NCBI RefSeq assembly: GCF_002940005.1
Contig: NZ_MDEF01000015.1
Source: Xanthomonas hortorum
GTDB taxonomy: Bacteria; Pseudomonadota; Gammaproteobacteria; Xanthomonadales; Xanthomonadaceae
DNA: 64,000 nt
Direction: 5' to 3' (one strand)
A program made the translations under genes and the position numbers. Shown one piece after another: positions 8,490 through 17,161 of this stretch (positions are counted from its first letter, which is position 1; the number at the start of each line of letters is the position of its first letter). A model generated the notes under the pieces. It had not been told where the DNA came from. It worked only from the letters and a program-made list of their open reading frames with translations, and made no database searches.

Positions 8490-8787
8490 ATGTGTGCTGC
8501 AGTGGATTGAAGCGGTCTGCTGGGCGGGAATGCAATGCATAGAGACCGAGCTATGCGTTCTCTGCTCGATGACGCGACGCAGCCCATGTCATGCGCGATC
8601 CCCGCCGATAGGTTGAACCACCTGGTAGCGCTGCTGCTGTCGCTTCGCGCTGGCTGACGCACTGCTTGGGCTGCCAGCAAGCGCTGTCCTCTGGCCACAC
8701 AATCGAGGTGCCCTGCCGACTTTCGTCGGCGCGCCGAGTAGCATGGCGACGCTAGAGTCGGCCGGATGCCGAATCAGGGGGAATACG

Positions 8788-11583
8788 TTGGAAGCGATGA
8801 TCGGGTTGGTGGTGCTGTTGCTGCTTGCGTTGCCGGTGGGATTGGTGATCGCACTGGTGTGGATTGCCGGGTTGCGGCGGCGCGTGGATGTGCTGGAGCA
8901 GCGGCTTGCGCAGTGGCAGGCCAGCGGAGTCGGGGCAAGGGCCGCGGATGCGGCAGCAGTGCATACCCCAATGCCAACGCCTTTCAGGACGTGGGAGCCG
9001 CAGCAAGACGCATCCGATGTCGGTGTGTCTACATTTGGCGAGCCCGACTCGCCTCGCGCAGCAGACCTGCCAGCTGCGCCAGCGCCTGTTGTGTCGATGC
9101 CGGTGACGATGCCGCCATCATTGCCCGCCGGTGCTTTCGCGTCTTCGGCAGCGCGTAGCGCTGGCGATGCGCCGACTTCGTCCACTGCGCCTGCGCAGTC
9201 TGAGCCACAGCCACAGCAGCAACCGCAATACATCCCATCCGAACCCGGCCCGATCGCGCGCGCAGCCGGCGCAGTGAAGCGCTGGTTCACCGAAGGCAAT
9301 GTGCCGGTCAAGGTCGGCATGCTGGTGTTGTTGGCCGGTGTAGCGTCGTTGTTGAAGTACGCCAGCGATCAGGGCTGGATGCGCATGCCGGTCGAGCTGC
9401 GGCTAGCCGGGATCAGCGTGCTGGCATTGGCTGGCCTGGTCTTCGGCTGGAAGCAGCGGCTGCAGCGCCCGGGCTTTGCGTTGGCCTTGCAGGGCGGCGC
9501 CATCGGCGGCTTGTTGCTTACCGTGTTCGCTGCCTTCAAGTTGTATGGATTGCTCGGCGCCGGTCTGGCGATGGGTATCAGCGTGGTGTTGATTGCCGGC
9601 ATGTGTGTGCTGGCGGTTGTGCAGGATTCGCGCACGCTGGCGGTGCTCGGTGTATTGGCCGGCTTCCTCGCGCCGATCTGGCTATCCACCGGCAGCGGCA
9701 ATCATGTTGCACTGTTCTCTTATTACGCCGTGCTCAACGCCGGCATCGTGGCGATCGCCTGGACGCGCCCGTGGCGGGTGCTGAACCTGCTCGGATTCGC
9801 CTTCACCTTCGGCATCGGCACGCTGTGGGGCGCGCTGCAATACAGCCCGGCAAAATTTGCCAGTACCGAGCCGTTCCTGCTGCTGTTCTTCGCCATGTAT
9901 GTGGCGATTCCGGTGCTGCATGCGCGCCGCGGCGATGGCAGTGCAGGCAAGGTCATCGACGGCAGCCTGTTGTTCGGCACACCGCTGGTGGCGTTCGCGT
10001 TGCAGGCGCGTCTGCTGGAAGGCGATCGGTTGCCGCTGGCCTTGTGCGCGCTGGCCGTGGCAGTGCTGTATGCAGGTCTGGCGAGCTGGCTGCTGCGACG
10101 TGCCTCCACTCGCTTGCTGGGCGAAGCACACGCGATGCTGGCGGTGGGCTTTGCGACGCTGGCGGTGCCGTTGGCATTGTCGGCGCGTGCCACCGCCAGC
10201 GTGTTCGCGCTCGAAGGTGTGGGCTTGTTGTGGTTGGGCTTGCGGCAGCAGCGACGCATCTCGCAGTTCAGCGGTGTGGCGCTGCAGTTGCTTGCGGCGG
10301 TCGGTGTCGCCTTCGGTGTGGATGCATGGCGTTACGACGTGATGGCCGTTGCCAATGCCACCTGCATGAGCGCCTTGCTGCTTGCGCTTGCCGGCTGGGC
10401 CAGTGCCTGGTTCCTGCGCGATGCAGGGCAGCCACGGCGTGCACTGGTTGCGTATCTGTGGGGGCTGGGCTGGTGGGCGTTCTGCGGCGTGCACGAGATC
10501 TTCAGTTTTGCTGGCGATCTGCGTAGCGAACCGGATCTGCTGCTGGGCTTTGTGGCGCTTACGCTGTGGATGGCGGCCGAAGTCCATCGTCGTCGCCCGG
10601 CAACGGCGTTGGTGTGGACGGTGATGTCCGGGCTGGCGCTGGCCGTGCCGCTGGCACTGTGGCAGAGCCATGCGCATACCCAGCCGTTCGCGCATTGGGG
10701 CGCGTTGGCGTGGTTGGGGTTTGCGTTGGCCGGTGCACGTGCGCTGTGGTGCTTGCGCATGCAACACGGTGCAGGCGCTGTGGCCGCGCAGTTCATCTGG
10801 TGGTTGCTGTGGCCGTTGGTGGTGTCGTTGGGCGCGGCCTGGTTGGCCGATGCATTCCTGCTCGCCAACGGTTGGCGCTGCGCCTTGCTCGCCGCGCCCT
10901 GGCTTGCCGTGGCGGCCATGGGACTGCTGCGTTGGCCGTGGCTGGCGTGGCCGCAGGGCGCAAGCTTCGATCCTGCGCGCACTGCCTTGCTGAGCTGTGT
11001 GTTCGCCGTGCTGGGCATCGGCTGGTTGATCGTGTTGCTGGATCCGGTGAGCGCCGCGCCATTGCCGTGGCTGCCCGTGCTCAACCCGGCCGAGCTGGCG
11101 CAACTGGCCGTGCTGGCCTTGCTTGCCCGTTGGGCATGGTCTGCGCAGGCGCCGTTGGCCTTGCAACGCTGGCGTGTGACCGCGCTGGGTGTGCTGGGCT
11201 GGGTGTTGATCACCGGCAGCACCTTGCACTGCGTGCATCACTGGGGTGGCGTGGCGTGGGATGCGTCCTTGATCAACGCCACCTTGTCGCAGACCAGTCT
11301 GACCATCGTGTGGAGCGTGCTGGGCGTGCTGGGCTGGGTGGTCGGCTCGCGTCGCGGTCAACGCGGCCTGTGGCTGGGTGGGGCGTTGCTGATGGGGCTG
11401 GTATTGGCCAAGCTGGTCCTGGTCGATCGCCAGCATCTGGGCAATCTGCTCGGCATCGGCTCGTTCATGGCCTATGGCCTGTTGTGCACCGTAGTGGGCT
11501 ATCTGGCACCGGCGCCGCCGCGTCAGGCGGCCGCTGAAGAACATGCTGTCGCAGACGATGGCGTCGAAAAGGATCAGGCATGA
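8788..11583 (+). CDS. DUF2339 polytopic membrane protein
   Basis: A 931-residue inner-membrane protein. It begins with one transmembrane helix, then a coiled-coil-like 'LRRRVDVLEQRLAQ' and a long Pro/Ala/Gln-rich cytoplasmic stretch to about residue 165. Roughly two dozen hydrophobic helices follow through the C-terminus. This layout matches the DUF2339 family of unknown function. The best start is TTG at 8788: AGGGGGA lies five bases upstream, while the ATG at 8797 is 14 bases away. The stop overlaps the next start (ATGA), and DUF2339 is commonly found with DUF3999, so the two products probably act together, possibly at the envelope. The biochemical role is not known. Confidence 0.88.
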   Translation: MEAMIGLVVLLLLALPVGLVIALVWIAGLRRRVDVLEQRLAQWQASGVGARAADAAAVHTPMPTPFRTWEPQQDASDVGVSTFGEPDSPRAADLPAAPAPVVSMPVTMPPSLPAGAFASSAARSAGDAPTSSTAPAQSEPQPQQQPQYIPSEPGPIARAAGAVKRWFTEGNVPVKVGMLVLLAGVASLLKYASDQGWMRMPVELRLAGISVLALAGLVFGWKQRLQRPGFALALQGGAIGGLLLTVFAAFKLYGLLGAGLAMGISVVLIAGMCVLAVVQDSRTLAVLGVLAGFLAPIWLSTGSGNHVALFSYYAVLNAGIVAIAWTRPWRVLNLLGFAFTFGIGTLWGALQYSPAKFASTEPFLLLFFAMYVAIPVLHARRGDGSAGKVIDGSLLFGTPLVAFALQARLLEGDRLPLALCALAVAVLYAGLASWLLRRASTRLLGEAHAMLAVGFATLAVPLALSARATASVFALEGVGLLWLGLRQQRRISQFSGVALQLLAAVGVAFGVDAWRYDVMAVANATCMSALLLALAGWASAWFLRDAGQPRRALVAYLWGLGWWAFCGVHEIFSFAGDLRSEPDLLLGFVALTLWMAAEVHRRRPATALVWTVMSGLALAVPLALWQSHAHTQPFAHWGALAWLGFALAGARALWCLRMQHGAGAVAAQFIWWLLWPLVVSLGAAWLADAFLLANGWRCALLAAPWLAVAAMGLLRWPWLAWPQGASFDPARTALLSCVFAVLGIGWLIVLLDPVSAAPLPWLPVLNPAELAQLAVLALLARWAWSAQAPLALQRWRVTALGVLGWVLITGSTLHCVHHWGGVAWDASLINATLSQTSLTIVWSVLGVLGWVVGSRRGQRGLWLGGALLMGLVLAKLVLVDRQHLGNLLGIGSFMAYGLLCTVVGYLAPAPPRQAAAEEHAVADDGVEKDQA

Positions 11584-12938
11584 AAGCGAGGCAATGGGGA
11601 TGGCTGCTGCTGGTGCCGCTGATGGCGCAGGCGGCCGATGTGCGCCAGGACTATCGTCAGCAATGGCCGTTGCAGGTGGCCGGCTCGGATGCCGGCATGT
11701 ATCAGCTGAGCTTGAACGATGCGCTCTATCGCAGCGCAGATGACGCAGCGCTGCGCGATGTCACGGTGATCGATGCGCGCGGCGAAGAGGTGCCAACTGC
11801 ATTACTCGCCGTGGACGCAGCGCCAGCCGTCGCGCCACGCCGGCAGCGCTTGCCGTTGTTTGCGCTACCGGCGGGTGCGGCGCCTGCCAACGGCGATCTG
11901 CAGCTGATCGCCGAGCGCGATGCCAGTGGCGCGGTGCGCCGGCTGGAAGGCCGTTTTGCCACCGGCACATCGGTAGCTGCGGGCGCCGGCGGCAGCTGGC
12001 TGATCGATGCCAGCGCATTGCGCGATCGCGTGCGCGCGCTGTGGCTGGATTGGGACGGCAATATGCCGGTGCAGGCCCAACTGCGTGTGGAAGGCAGCGA
12101 CGATCTGCGCGACTGGCGCGTACTCGCTTCCGACGCCACCGTGATGGCGCTGGACAATCAGGCGCAGCGCCTGCAGCAACGGCGCATCGCATTGGACGAG
12201 GGCGCTCGTTATCTGCGCATCGTGCCGGTGTCGGGCGAGTTGCCGGCCTTGCGGGTGGTCGATGCGGAGCTGGACGGCGTCGCAGCACCTGCACACTCGG
12301 AATGGCTCGAACTGCCGGGCACTGCGCAGGACGCAGCCGTGGTCTACGTCTTGCCGGGGCGCTTTCCGATCACCCAGATCGATGTCGGCGGCGGTCAGGC
12401 CGAAGCGGTCGAATGGATCGTGGAAAGCCGCGATGCCGACGATGCGCCGTGGCAGCGCCGGGCCGGGCCGTGGTTGGCCTATCGCCTGGGCAATGGCGCT
12501 GCGGCCGCCTCGCCGCCGCAAGTGCTGTCCGCAGCGGTGCGCGATCGTCAGTGGCGGCTGCTCGCCGCACAAGGGCGCAGCACCGCAATGCCAAACCTGC
12601 GGGTGGGCTACCAGCCGGAGCGGGTGATGTTTCTCGCGCAGGGCCAGCCGCCGTACGCAGTGGTTGCCGGCAGCGCGCGCGTGCAACGCGGTGAAGCGCC
12701 GCTGGCCTCGATGCTGCAGGCGCTACGTCGCGAACGCGGTGCGCAGTGGCAACCGGCCCAGGCCAGCGTCGCCGCGCAGGCACAGCCGCTGGCTGGCGAT
12801 GCAGCATTGCAGCCGGCCACCACGCCGCGCGATTGGAAGCGCTGGTTGCTCTGGGGTCTGCTGGTCGGCGGCGCCTTGCTGGTCGGCGGTTTCGCAGTGA
12901 GTCTGCTGCGTAGCTCGGCGGCCAATCGCAACGCCTGA
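11580..12938 (+). CDS. DUF3999 exported, C-terminally anchored protein
   Basis: A 452-residue protein with a signal peptide ending 'MAQAADV', a large periplasmic beta-rich region and one C-terminal transmembrane helix (about residues 420-445), followed by a short basic tail. The 'YRQQWPLQV' N-terminus and 'LALPGTAQDAAVVYVLPGRFPI'-type strand region fit DUF3999. It overlaps the DUF2339 gene by four bases and is probably translationally coupled. The topology suggests it presents a periplasmic domain next to the DUF2339 membrane protein. The function is unknown. Confidence 0.88.
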   Translation: MKARQWGWLLLVPLMAQAADVRQDYRQQWPLQVAGSDAGMYQLSLNDALYRSADDAALRDVTVIDARGEEVPTALLAVDAAPAVAPRRQRLPLFALPAGAAPANGDLQLIAERDASGAVRRLEGRFATGTSVAAGAGGSWLIDASALRDRVRALWLDWDGNMPVQAQLRVEGSDDLRDWRVLASDATVMALDNQAQRLQQRRIALDEGARYLRIVPVSGELPALRVVDAELDGVAAPAHSEWLELPGTAQDAAVVYVLPGRFPITQIDVGGGQAEAVEWIVESRDADDAPWQRRAGPWLAYRLGNGAAAASPPQVLSAAVRDRQWRLLAAQGRSTAMPNLRVGYQPERVMFLAQGQPPYAVVAGSARVQRGEAPLASMLQALRRERGAQWQPAQASVAAQAQPLAGDAALQPATTPRDWKRWLLWGLLVGGALLVGGFAVSLLRSSAANRNA

Positions 12939-13202
12939 TAACGAGGTGCGCCGCACTGCGGTTTGCCGCTGCGGCGCGAAGGTCCGACAATGGGCGTCCC
13001 CCGTCGCCAAGGCATCCGCATTGCCCGTCGTCTTCGACCGACCATCTTCCGCGTCGCCAGCCCTGTCGGCAGCGACATGCGTGACAGGCAATGTGCGATC
13101 CCCTGCGATCCGCACGCGGGCGCAACGACAGCGTGCAGCGGCTGCTTCAACGCGTCTGCAAATGCATGACATCCAGCGCCCCTGCGGCCTGCTTCCGCAC
13201 GA

Positions 13203-13232
13203 CCAATCGCCAATCCCCTCTCCCGAATCCCC
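13203..13232. repeat. Xanthomonas-type C-rich intergenic repeat fragment
   Basis: CCAATCGCCAATCCCCTCTC followed by CCGAATCCCC, the same type as the elements at 33236-33349 and 36301-36390. It lies about 20 bases before pgk. The other bases of the 12939-13252 spacer show no gene or clear terminator. Confidence 0.6.
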
Positions 13233-13252
13233 AGACCTAGCGAGCTGACCCC

Positions 13253-14428
13253 ATGTCCATTGTCCGCATGACCGACCTCGATCTCTCCGGCAAGCGCGTG
13301 CTGATCCGCCAGGATCTCAATGTGCCGATCGACAACGGCCAGATCACCTCCGAACAGCGCATCACCGCCTCGGTGCCCACCATCAAGCTGGCGCTGGAAA
13401 AGGGCGCTGCGGTGATGGTGACGTCGCACCTGGGCCGCCCCAAGGAAGGCAGCTGGACCGAAGAAGATTCGCTGGCGCCGGTGGCCGCGCGCTTGAGCGC
13501 GCTGCTGGGCGTGGACGTGCCGCTGGTGCGTGACTGGATCGACGGGGTCGAGGTGGCGTCGGGCCAGGTGGTGCTGCTGGAAAACTGCCGCATGAATGTC
13601 GGCGAGGGCAAGGACGACGAGACCCTGTCGCGCAAGTACGCCGCGCTATGCGATGTGTTCGTCATGGACGCCTTCGGTACCGCCCATCGCGCGCAGGCCT
13701 CCACGCATGGGGTGATCCGTTTCGCGCCGGTGGCCGCTGGCGGCCCGTTGCTGATGGCCGAACTCGATGCGCTGGCCAAGGCGCTGGACAACCCGGCCAA
13801 GCCGCTGCTGGCGATCGTGGCCGGCAGCAAGGTCTCCACCAAGCTGGAGCTGCTGTCCAACCTGGTCAACAAGGTCGACCAGCTGATCGTCGGTGGCGGC
13901 ATCGCCAACACCTTCATCGCTGCAGCCGGGCATGACGTGGGCAAGTCCTTGAACGAGCCGGACCTGATTCCCACCGCCAACCAGATCGTGGCCGATGCCA
14001 AGCTGCGCGGCGCGGAGATTCCGTTGCCCACCGATGTGGTCGTCGCCAAGCAGTTCCTGCCCGATGCCGAAGCGACCGTGAAAACGCTCGATGCGGTGGA
14101 GGCAGACGATCTGATTCTGGATATCGGCCCGCAGACCGCCAAGCGCTACGCCGAGCTGATCGCCAGCGCCGGCACCGTGGTGTGGAACGGCCCGGTGGGC
14201 GTGTTCGAATTCGAGCCCTTCAGCCATGGCACCGAAACCCTGGCGCGTGCGATCGCCAGCTCCAGGGCATTTTCGATTGCCGGCGGTGGCGACACCCTGG
14301 CCGCCGTGGACAAGTACGACATCGCCAAAGACGTCACCTACATCTCCACCGGCGGCGGCGCGTTCCTGGAGTTCCTGGAAGGCAAGACCCTGCCGGCGGT
14401 GGCCGCACTCGAGGCGCGCGGTAAGTGA
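13253..14428 (+). CDS. pgk: Phosphoglycerate kinase
   Basis: Transfers phosphate from 1,3-bisphosphoglycerate to ADP in glycolysis; cytoplasmic. The 391 residues are within the normal range (about 390-400). The N-domain has 'KRVLIRQDLNVPI' and 'TSHLGRPKEG', which bind the triose. The C-domain has 'VAGSKVSTKLELLSNL', 'GGGIANTF', 'WNGPVGVFEFEPF' and the nucleotide loop 'GGGDTLAAVDKY'. The ATG at 13253 follows a weak GAG. The stop overlaps the GTG start of the HAD gene, giving a two-gene unit. In this glycolytic run it lies between gap and pyk. Confidence 0.97.
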   Translation: MSIVRMTDLDLSGKRVLIRQDLNVPIDNGQITSEQRITASVPTIKLALEKGAAVMVTSHLGRPKEGSWTEEDSLAPVAARLSALLGVDVPLVRDWIDGVEVASGQVVLLENCRMNVGEGKDDETLSRKYAALCDVFVMDAFGTAHRAQASTHGVIRFAPVAAGGPLLMAELDALAKALDNPAKPLLAIVAGSKVSTKLELLSNLVNKVDQLIVGGGIANTFIAAAGHDVGKSLNEPDLIPTANQIVADAKLRGAEIPLPTDVVVAKQFLPDAEATVKTLDAVEADDLILDIGPQTAKRYAELIASAGTVVWNGPVGVFEFEPFSHGTETLARAIASSRAFSIAGGGDTLAAVDKYDIAKDVTYISTGGGAFLEFLEGKTLPAVAALEARGK

Positions 14429-15078
14429 GTGCAGCCACGCTGTTCTTCGATCTGGATGGCACCCTGGTCGATTCGGAACCGGGCATCGTCGGTAGCATCG
14501 TGCATGCCTTCGACGAGGTGGGCCAGCCGCGTCCGTCGCCGCAAACCCTGCGCGCCTGGATCGGCCCGCCGCTACGCGACAGCTTCACCGAATGTTTTCC
14601 GGATGATCCGGAACTGGTGCAGCGCGCGCTGGCGTCGTATCGCGCGCGCTACGACGCCGTTGGCTGGACCGAGCTCAGCGTGTTCGACGACATCGGCAAC
14701 GTCATTACCGGCCTGCACCGCGCCGGTCATCGCCTGGCGGTGGTCACCTCCAAGAACGAGCGCTACGCGAGCCGCATCGTCGAGCATCTGCCCTTCGGTG
14801 CGTGCTTCGAGAACGTGATCGGCGCCAGCGAGGACGGCGAGCGCCGCTTCAAGCCGGACTTGATTGCCGAAGCATTGCGCCGCTTGCAGATCGAAAAGAC
14901 CGGCTGCGTGATGATCGGCGACCGGCGGATGGATATCGATGGCGCCAATCACCACGGCATCCACAGCATCGGCGTGTTGTGGGGCTTTGGCGACGAAGCC
15001 GAACTGCGCGCCGCCGGTGCCGGTGCGATCGCACACAACCCGGCCGAGTTGCGTGCCTTGATCGACGCAAATCATTGA
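14425..15078 (+). CDS. HAD-superfamily phosphatase, phosphoglycolate-phosphatase-like
   Basis: A 217-residue HAD hydrolase. Motif I is 'FFDLDGTLVDSEPG', motif II includes the Thr/Ser of 'VVTSKNERYASR', the Lys is in 'RRFKPDLIAEAL' and motif IV is 'VMIGDRRMDIDGANHHGI'. A four-helix cap lies between motifs I and II. The pattern fits Gph/PpaX-like phosphatases acting on 2-phosphoglycolate or another small phospho-acid. It begins with GTG at 14425 inside the pgk stop (GTGA), which suggests coupling to pgk and perhaps repair of glycolytic side products. The true substrate is not evident. Confidence 0.85.
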   Translation: MSAATLFFDLDGTLVDSEPGIVGSIVHAFDEVGQPRPSPQTLRAWIGPPLRDSFTECFPDDPELVQRALASYRARYDAVGWTELSVFDDIGNVITGLHRAGHRLAVVTSKNERYASRIVEHLPFGACFENVIGASEDGERRFKPDLIAEALRRLQIEKTGCVMIGDRRMDIDGANHHGIHSIGVLWGFGDEAELRAAGAGAIAHNPAELRALIDANH

Positions 15079-15286
15079 AGTTTGAAAAGTCTGTTCTTCA
15101 CCGCCGCCGCGTTAGGGTGGCACCCGACAGTTTCAGCCTGCAGCGCGTCAGCGTGGTGCGGAAAGCGTACGTACTGTCCCGCACTGTCTTCAGGACATGC
15201 CGGAATGCAAGGGTGGCTATGCCGCAATGCCATCCTTGGTACGTGACGCGTGTGTTAAGTTTCGCGGCTTTTACAGGGAGGCCATC

Positions 15287-16753
15287 ATGAAAGAACGTCA
15301 ACGCCGCACCAAGATCCTCGCAACGCTCGGACCGGCCACGGATCCGCCCGGTGTGCTGGACGCTTTGTTCAAGGCGGGCGTCAACGTGGTGCGCCTCAAT
15401 TTCAGCCACGGCGATCCGTCCGGCCAGGCCAAGCGTGCGGCCGAAGTCCGCGCCGCTGCGGTACGTGTCGGTGCCGAGGTCGGCATCCTGGCCGACCTGC
15501 CCGGCCCGAAGATCCGCGTCGAGCGCTTTGCCGAAGGCAAGATCAAGCTGACCACGGGCGCACGCTTCGACCTGGTGGCCGACCCCAATGCACCTGCGGG
15601 CGACCAGAATCAGGTGGGCGTCAGCTACCTCGGCCTGCCGCAGGACGTGGCCGCGGGCGATGTGCTGCTGCTCGACGATGGCCTGGTGCAGCTGCAGGTC
15701 ACCGAAGTGCAGGGCCAGCGCATCGTCACCACCGTGCTCAACGATGGCGTGTTGTCCGATCGCAAGGGGTTGAACAAGCAGGGCGGTGGCTTGTCGCTCG
15801 GCGCGCTGACCGAGCGCGACAAGGAACTGATCGGCATCGTCGCCAAGATCGGTGTGGACTTCATCGCGGTGTCGTTCTGCCGTAATGCCGAAGACATGAA
15901 CGACGCGCGCCGCATCGCGCGCCAGCACGGCTGCGATGCCGCGCTGGTGTCCAAGATCGAGCGCACCGAAGCGATCGAGAACCTGGTCGAAATCGTCGAA
16001 GCCTCCGACGTGGTGATGGTGGCGCGCGGCGATCTGGGCGTGGAAATCGGCGATGCCGAATTGCCGGGCCTGCAGAAGAAGATCATCCGCGAGTCGCTGG
16101 CGCAGAACAAAGTGGTGATCACCGCCACGCAGATGCTGCAGTCGATGGTGGAAAGCCCGATCCCGACCCGCGCCGAAGTGCTGGACGTTGCCAATGCGGT
16201 CATCGACGGCACCGATGCGGTAATGCTCTCGGCCGAAACCGCGGCCGGTGCCTACCCGGTGCGTGCGGTGGAAGCGATGGCGCGCATCTGTCTGGGTGCC
16301 GAGCGCCAGTTCGAGTTCGACACCGACTTCGAAGCCGCGCAACGCAACCTGCAGCGTGCCGACCAGGCGATCGCGATGGCGACCATGTTCCTGTCCGAGC
16401 ACATCGGTCTGGCCGGTGTGGTCGCGCTGACCGAATCCGGCGGCACGCCGCGTTACCTGTCGCGCTTCCGCTCCAACATGCCGATCTACGCGTTCACCCG
16501 TCACGATGGCGCGCGCCGCCACATGGCGATGATGCGCGGCGTGTTCCCGATCAGCTTCGACAGCCGCGGCCTGACCCCGCGCGAAGCCGCACGTGCGGCG
16601 ATCCGTCTGCTGGTGGAGAACGAGCGCATGGGACCTGGCGACCGCGTGGTCTTTACCAGCGGCGAGCATATGGAAACCCACGGCGCCACCAACACCTTGC
16701 GCCTGCTGGAAGTGGGCGAAGACGGCCGCGCCAGCGGATTGGGCGAGCTGTAG
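15287..16753 (+). CDS. pyk: Pyruvate kinase
   Basis: Final glycolytic step, converting phosphoenolpyruvate and ADP to pyruvate and ATP. The 488-residue protein has 'RRTKILATLGPATDPPGVLDALF' at the start, the substrate-binding 'NVVRLNFSHGDP', the active-site Lys in 'ALVSKIERTEAIEN', 'VMVARGDLGVEIG' and 'KVVITATQMLQSM'. The C-domain follows 'AVMLSAETAAGAYPV'. The ATG at 15287 has a strong GGGAGG a few bases upstream; the longer frame from 15197 lacks one. It stands alone, with about 200 bases before it and two hairpins after it. Confidence 0.96.
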   Translation: MKERQRRTKILATLGPATDPPGVLDALFKAGVNVVRLNFSHGDPSGQAKRAAEVRAAAVRVGAEVGILADLPGPKIRVERFAEGKIKLTTGARFDLVADPNAPAGDQNQVGVSYLGLPQDVAAGDVLLLDDGLVQLQVTEVQGQRIVTTVLNDGVLSDRKGLNKQGGGLSLGALTERDKELIGIVAKIGVDFIAVSFCRNAEDMNDARRIARQHGCDAALVSKIERTEAIENLVEIVEASDVVMVARGDLGVEIGDAELPGLQKKIIRESLAQNKVVITATQMLQSMVESPIPTRAEVLDVANAVIDGTDAVMLSAETAAGAYPVRAVEAMARICLGAERQFEFDTDFEAAQRNLQRADQAIAMATMFLSEHIGLAGVVALTESGGTPRYLSRFRSNMPIYAFTRHDGARRHMAMMRGVFPISFDSRGLTPREAARAAIRLLVENERMGPGDRVVFTSGEHMETHGATNTLRLLEVGEDGRASGLGEL

Positions 16754-16772
16754 TCACGCCTGTTTGGTGATG

Positions 16773-16849
16773 ACACAGCGCGCCTGCGAAACGCGCGCTG
16801 TGTGGTGATCGCGAGGACAAACACAACGGCGTCCTAGGTCGCCGTTGTG
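16773..16849 (+). terminator. Two strong hairpins after pyk without T-run
   Basis: ACACAGCGCGC/GCGCGCTGTGT (16773-16783 with 16793-16803) and CACAACGGCG/CGCCGTTGTG (16822-16831 with 16840-16849) are both perfect stems. Neither has a U-tract, so they may act as a processing or transcript-stabilising site rather than an intrinsic terminator. Confidence 0.5.
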
Positions 16850-16895
16850 CTGTCTGGCATGTCCGGGTGAGGTTTGTTGCGGAACGTTTGCGCAC

Positions 16896-16962
16896 GCAAG
16901 ACGCCAGGCAAGACGCCAGGCAAGACGCCAGGCAAGACGCCAGGCAAGACGCCAGGCAAGAC
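16896..16962. repeat. 12-bp tandem repeat, 5.6 copies
   Basis: The unit GCAAGACGCCAG repeats five times exactly (16896-16955) and then seven bases of a sixth copy. It lies in the pyk-fba spacer, about 200 bases before fba. Perfect unit identity suggests a recent slippage array, suitable as a variable-number locus. Confidence 0.95.
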
Positions 16963-17083
16963 CCATGCGCGCATCCGCCCGATGCGCAGCCACCCGCATC
17001 GTCGGCATGCGTGCACATCGCGATGCACATTGCGATGCGCGCCGCGCCACACATCCTGTCACGCAGGACACGTGTAATCGGTT

Positions 17084-17110
17084 GCAGACATTCCGTGAAG
17101 GAATGTCTGC
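17084..17110. promoter_or_regulatory. Perfect 11-bp inverted repeat at the fba promoter
   Basis: GCAGACATTCC, spacer GTGAA, GGAATGTCTGC. The right arm covers the place of the -35 hexamer relative to the -10 at 17123-17128. It looks like an operator for a dimeric regulator, though a hairpin function cannot be excluded. Confidence 0.55.
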
Positions 17111-17122
17111 GACTTTCGTCGC

Positions 17123-17128
17123 TATACT
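17123..17128 (+). promoter_or_regulatory. Probable -10 hexamer of fba
   Basis: TATACT, 34 bases before the fba ATG. There is no consensus -35; the expected site is occupied by the right arm of the inverted repeat, which would suit activator-dependent or repressible transcription. Confidence 0.45.
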
Positions 17129-17161
17129 TTCGTTCTCCCCCGCAGCTGCCACAGGAACTAC

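Noticed and set aside
9682..11544. 620-codon minus-strand open frame inside the DUF2339 gene
   Set aside because: Extreme Gln/His/Arg content is the mirror of a membrane protein's codons; no ribosome site or motif.
16653..17054. Repeated 'LASCLASC' peptide encoded by the 12-bp repeat on the minus strand
   Set aside because: The frame spans the end of pyk and the tandem array; low-complexity product from noncoding repeats, not a peptide gene.
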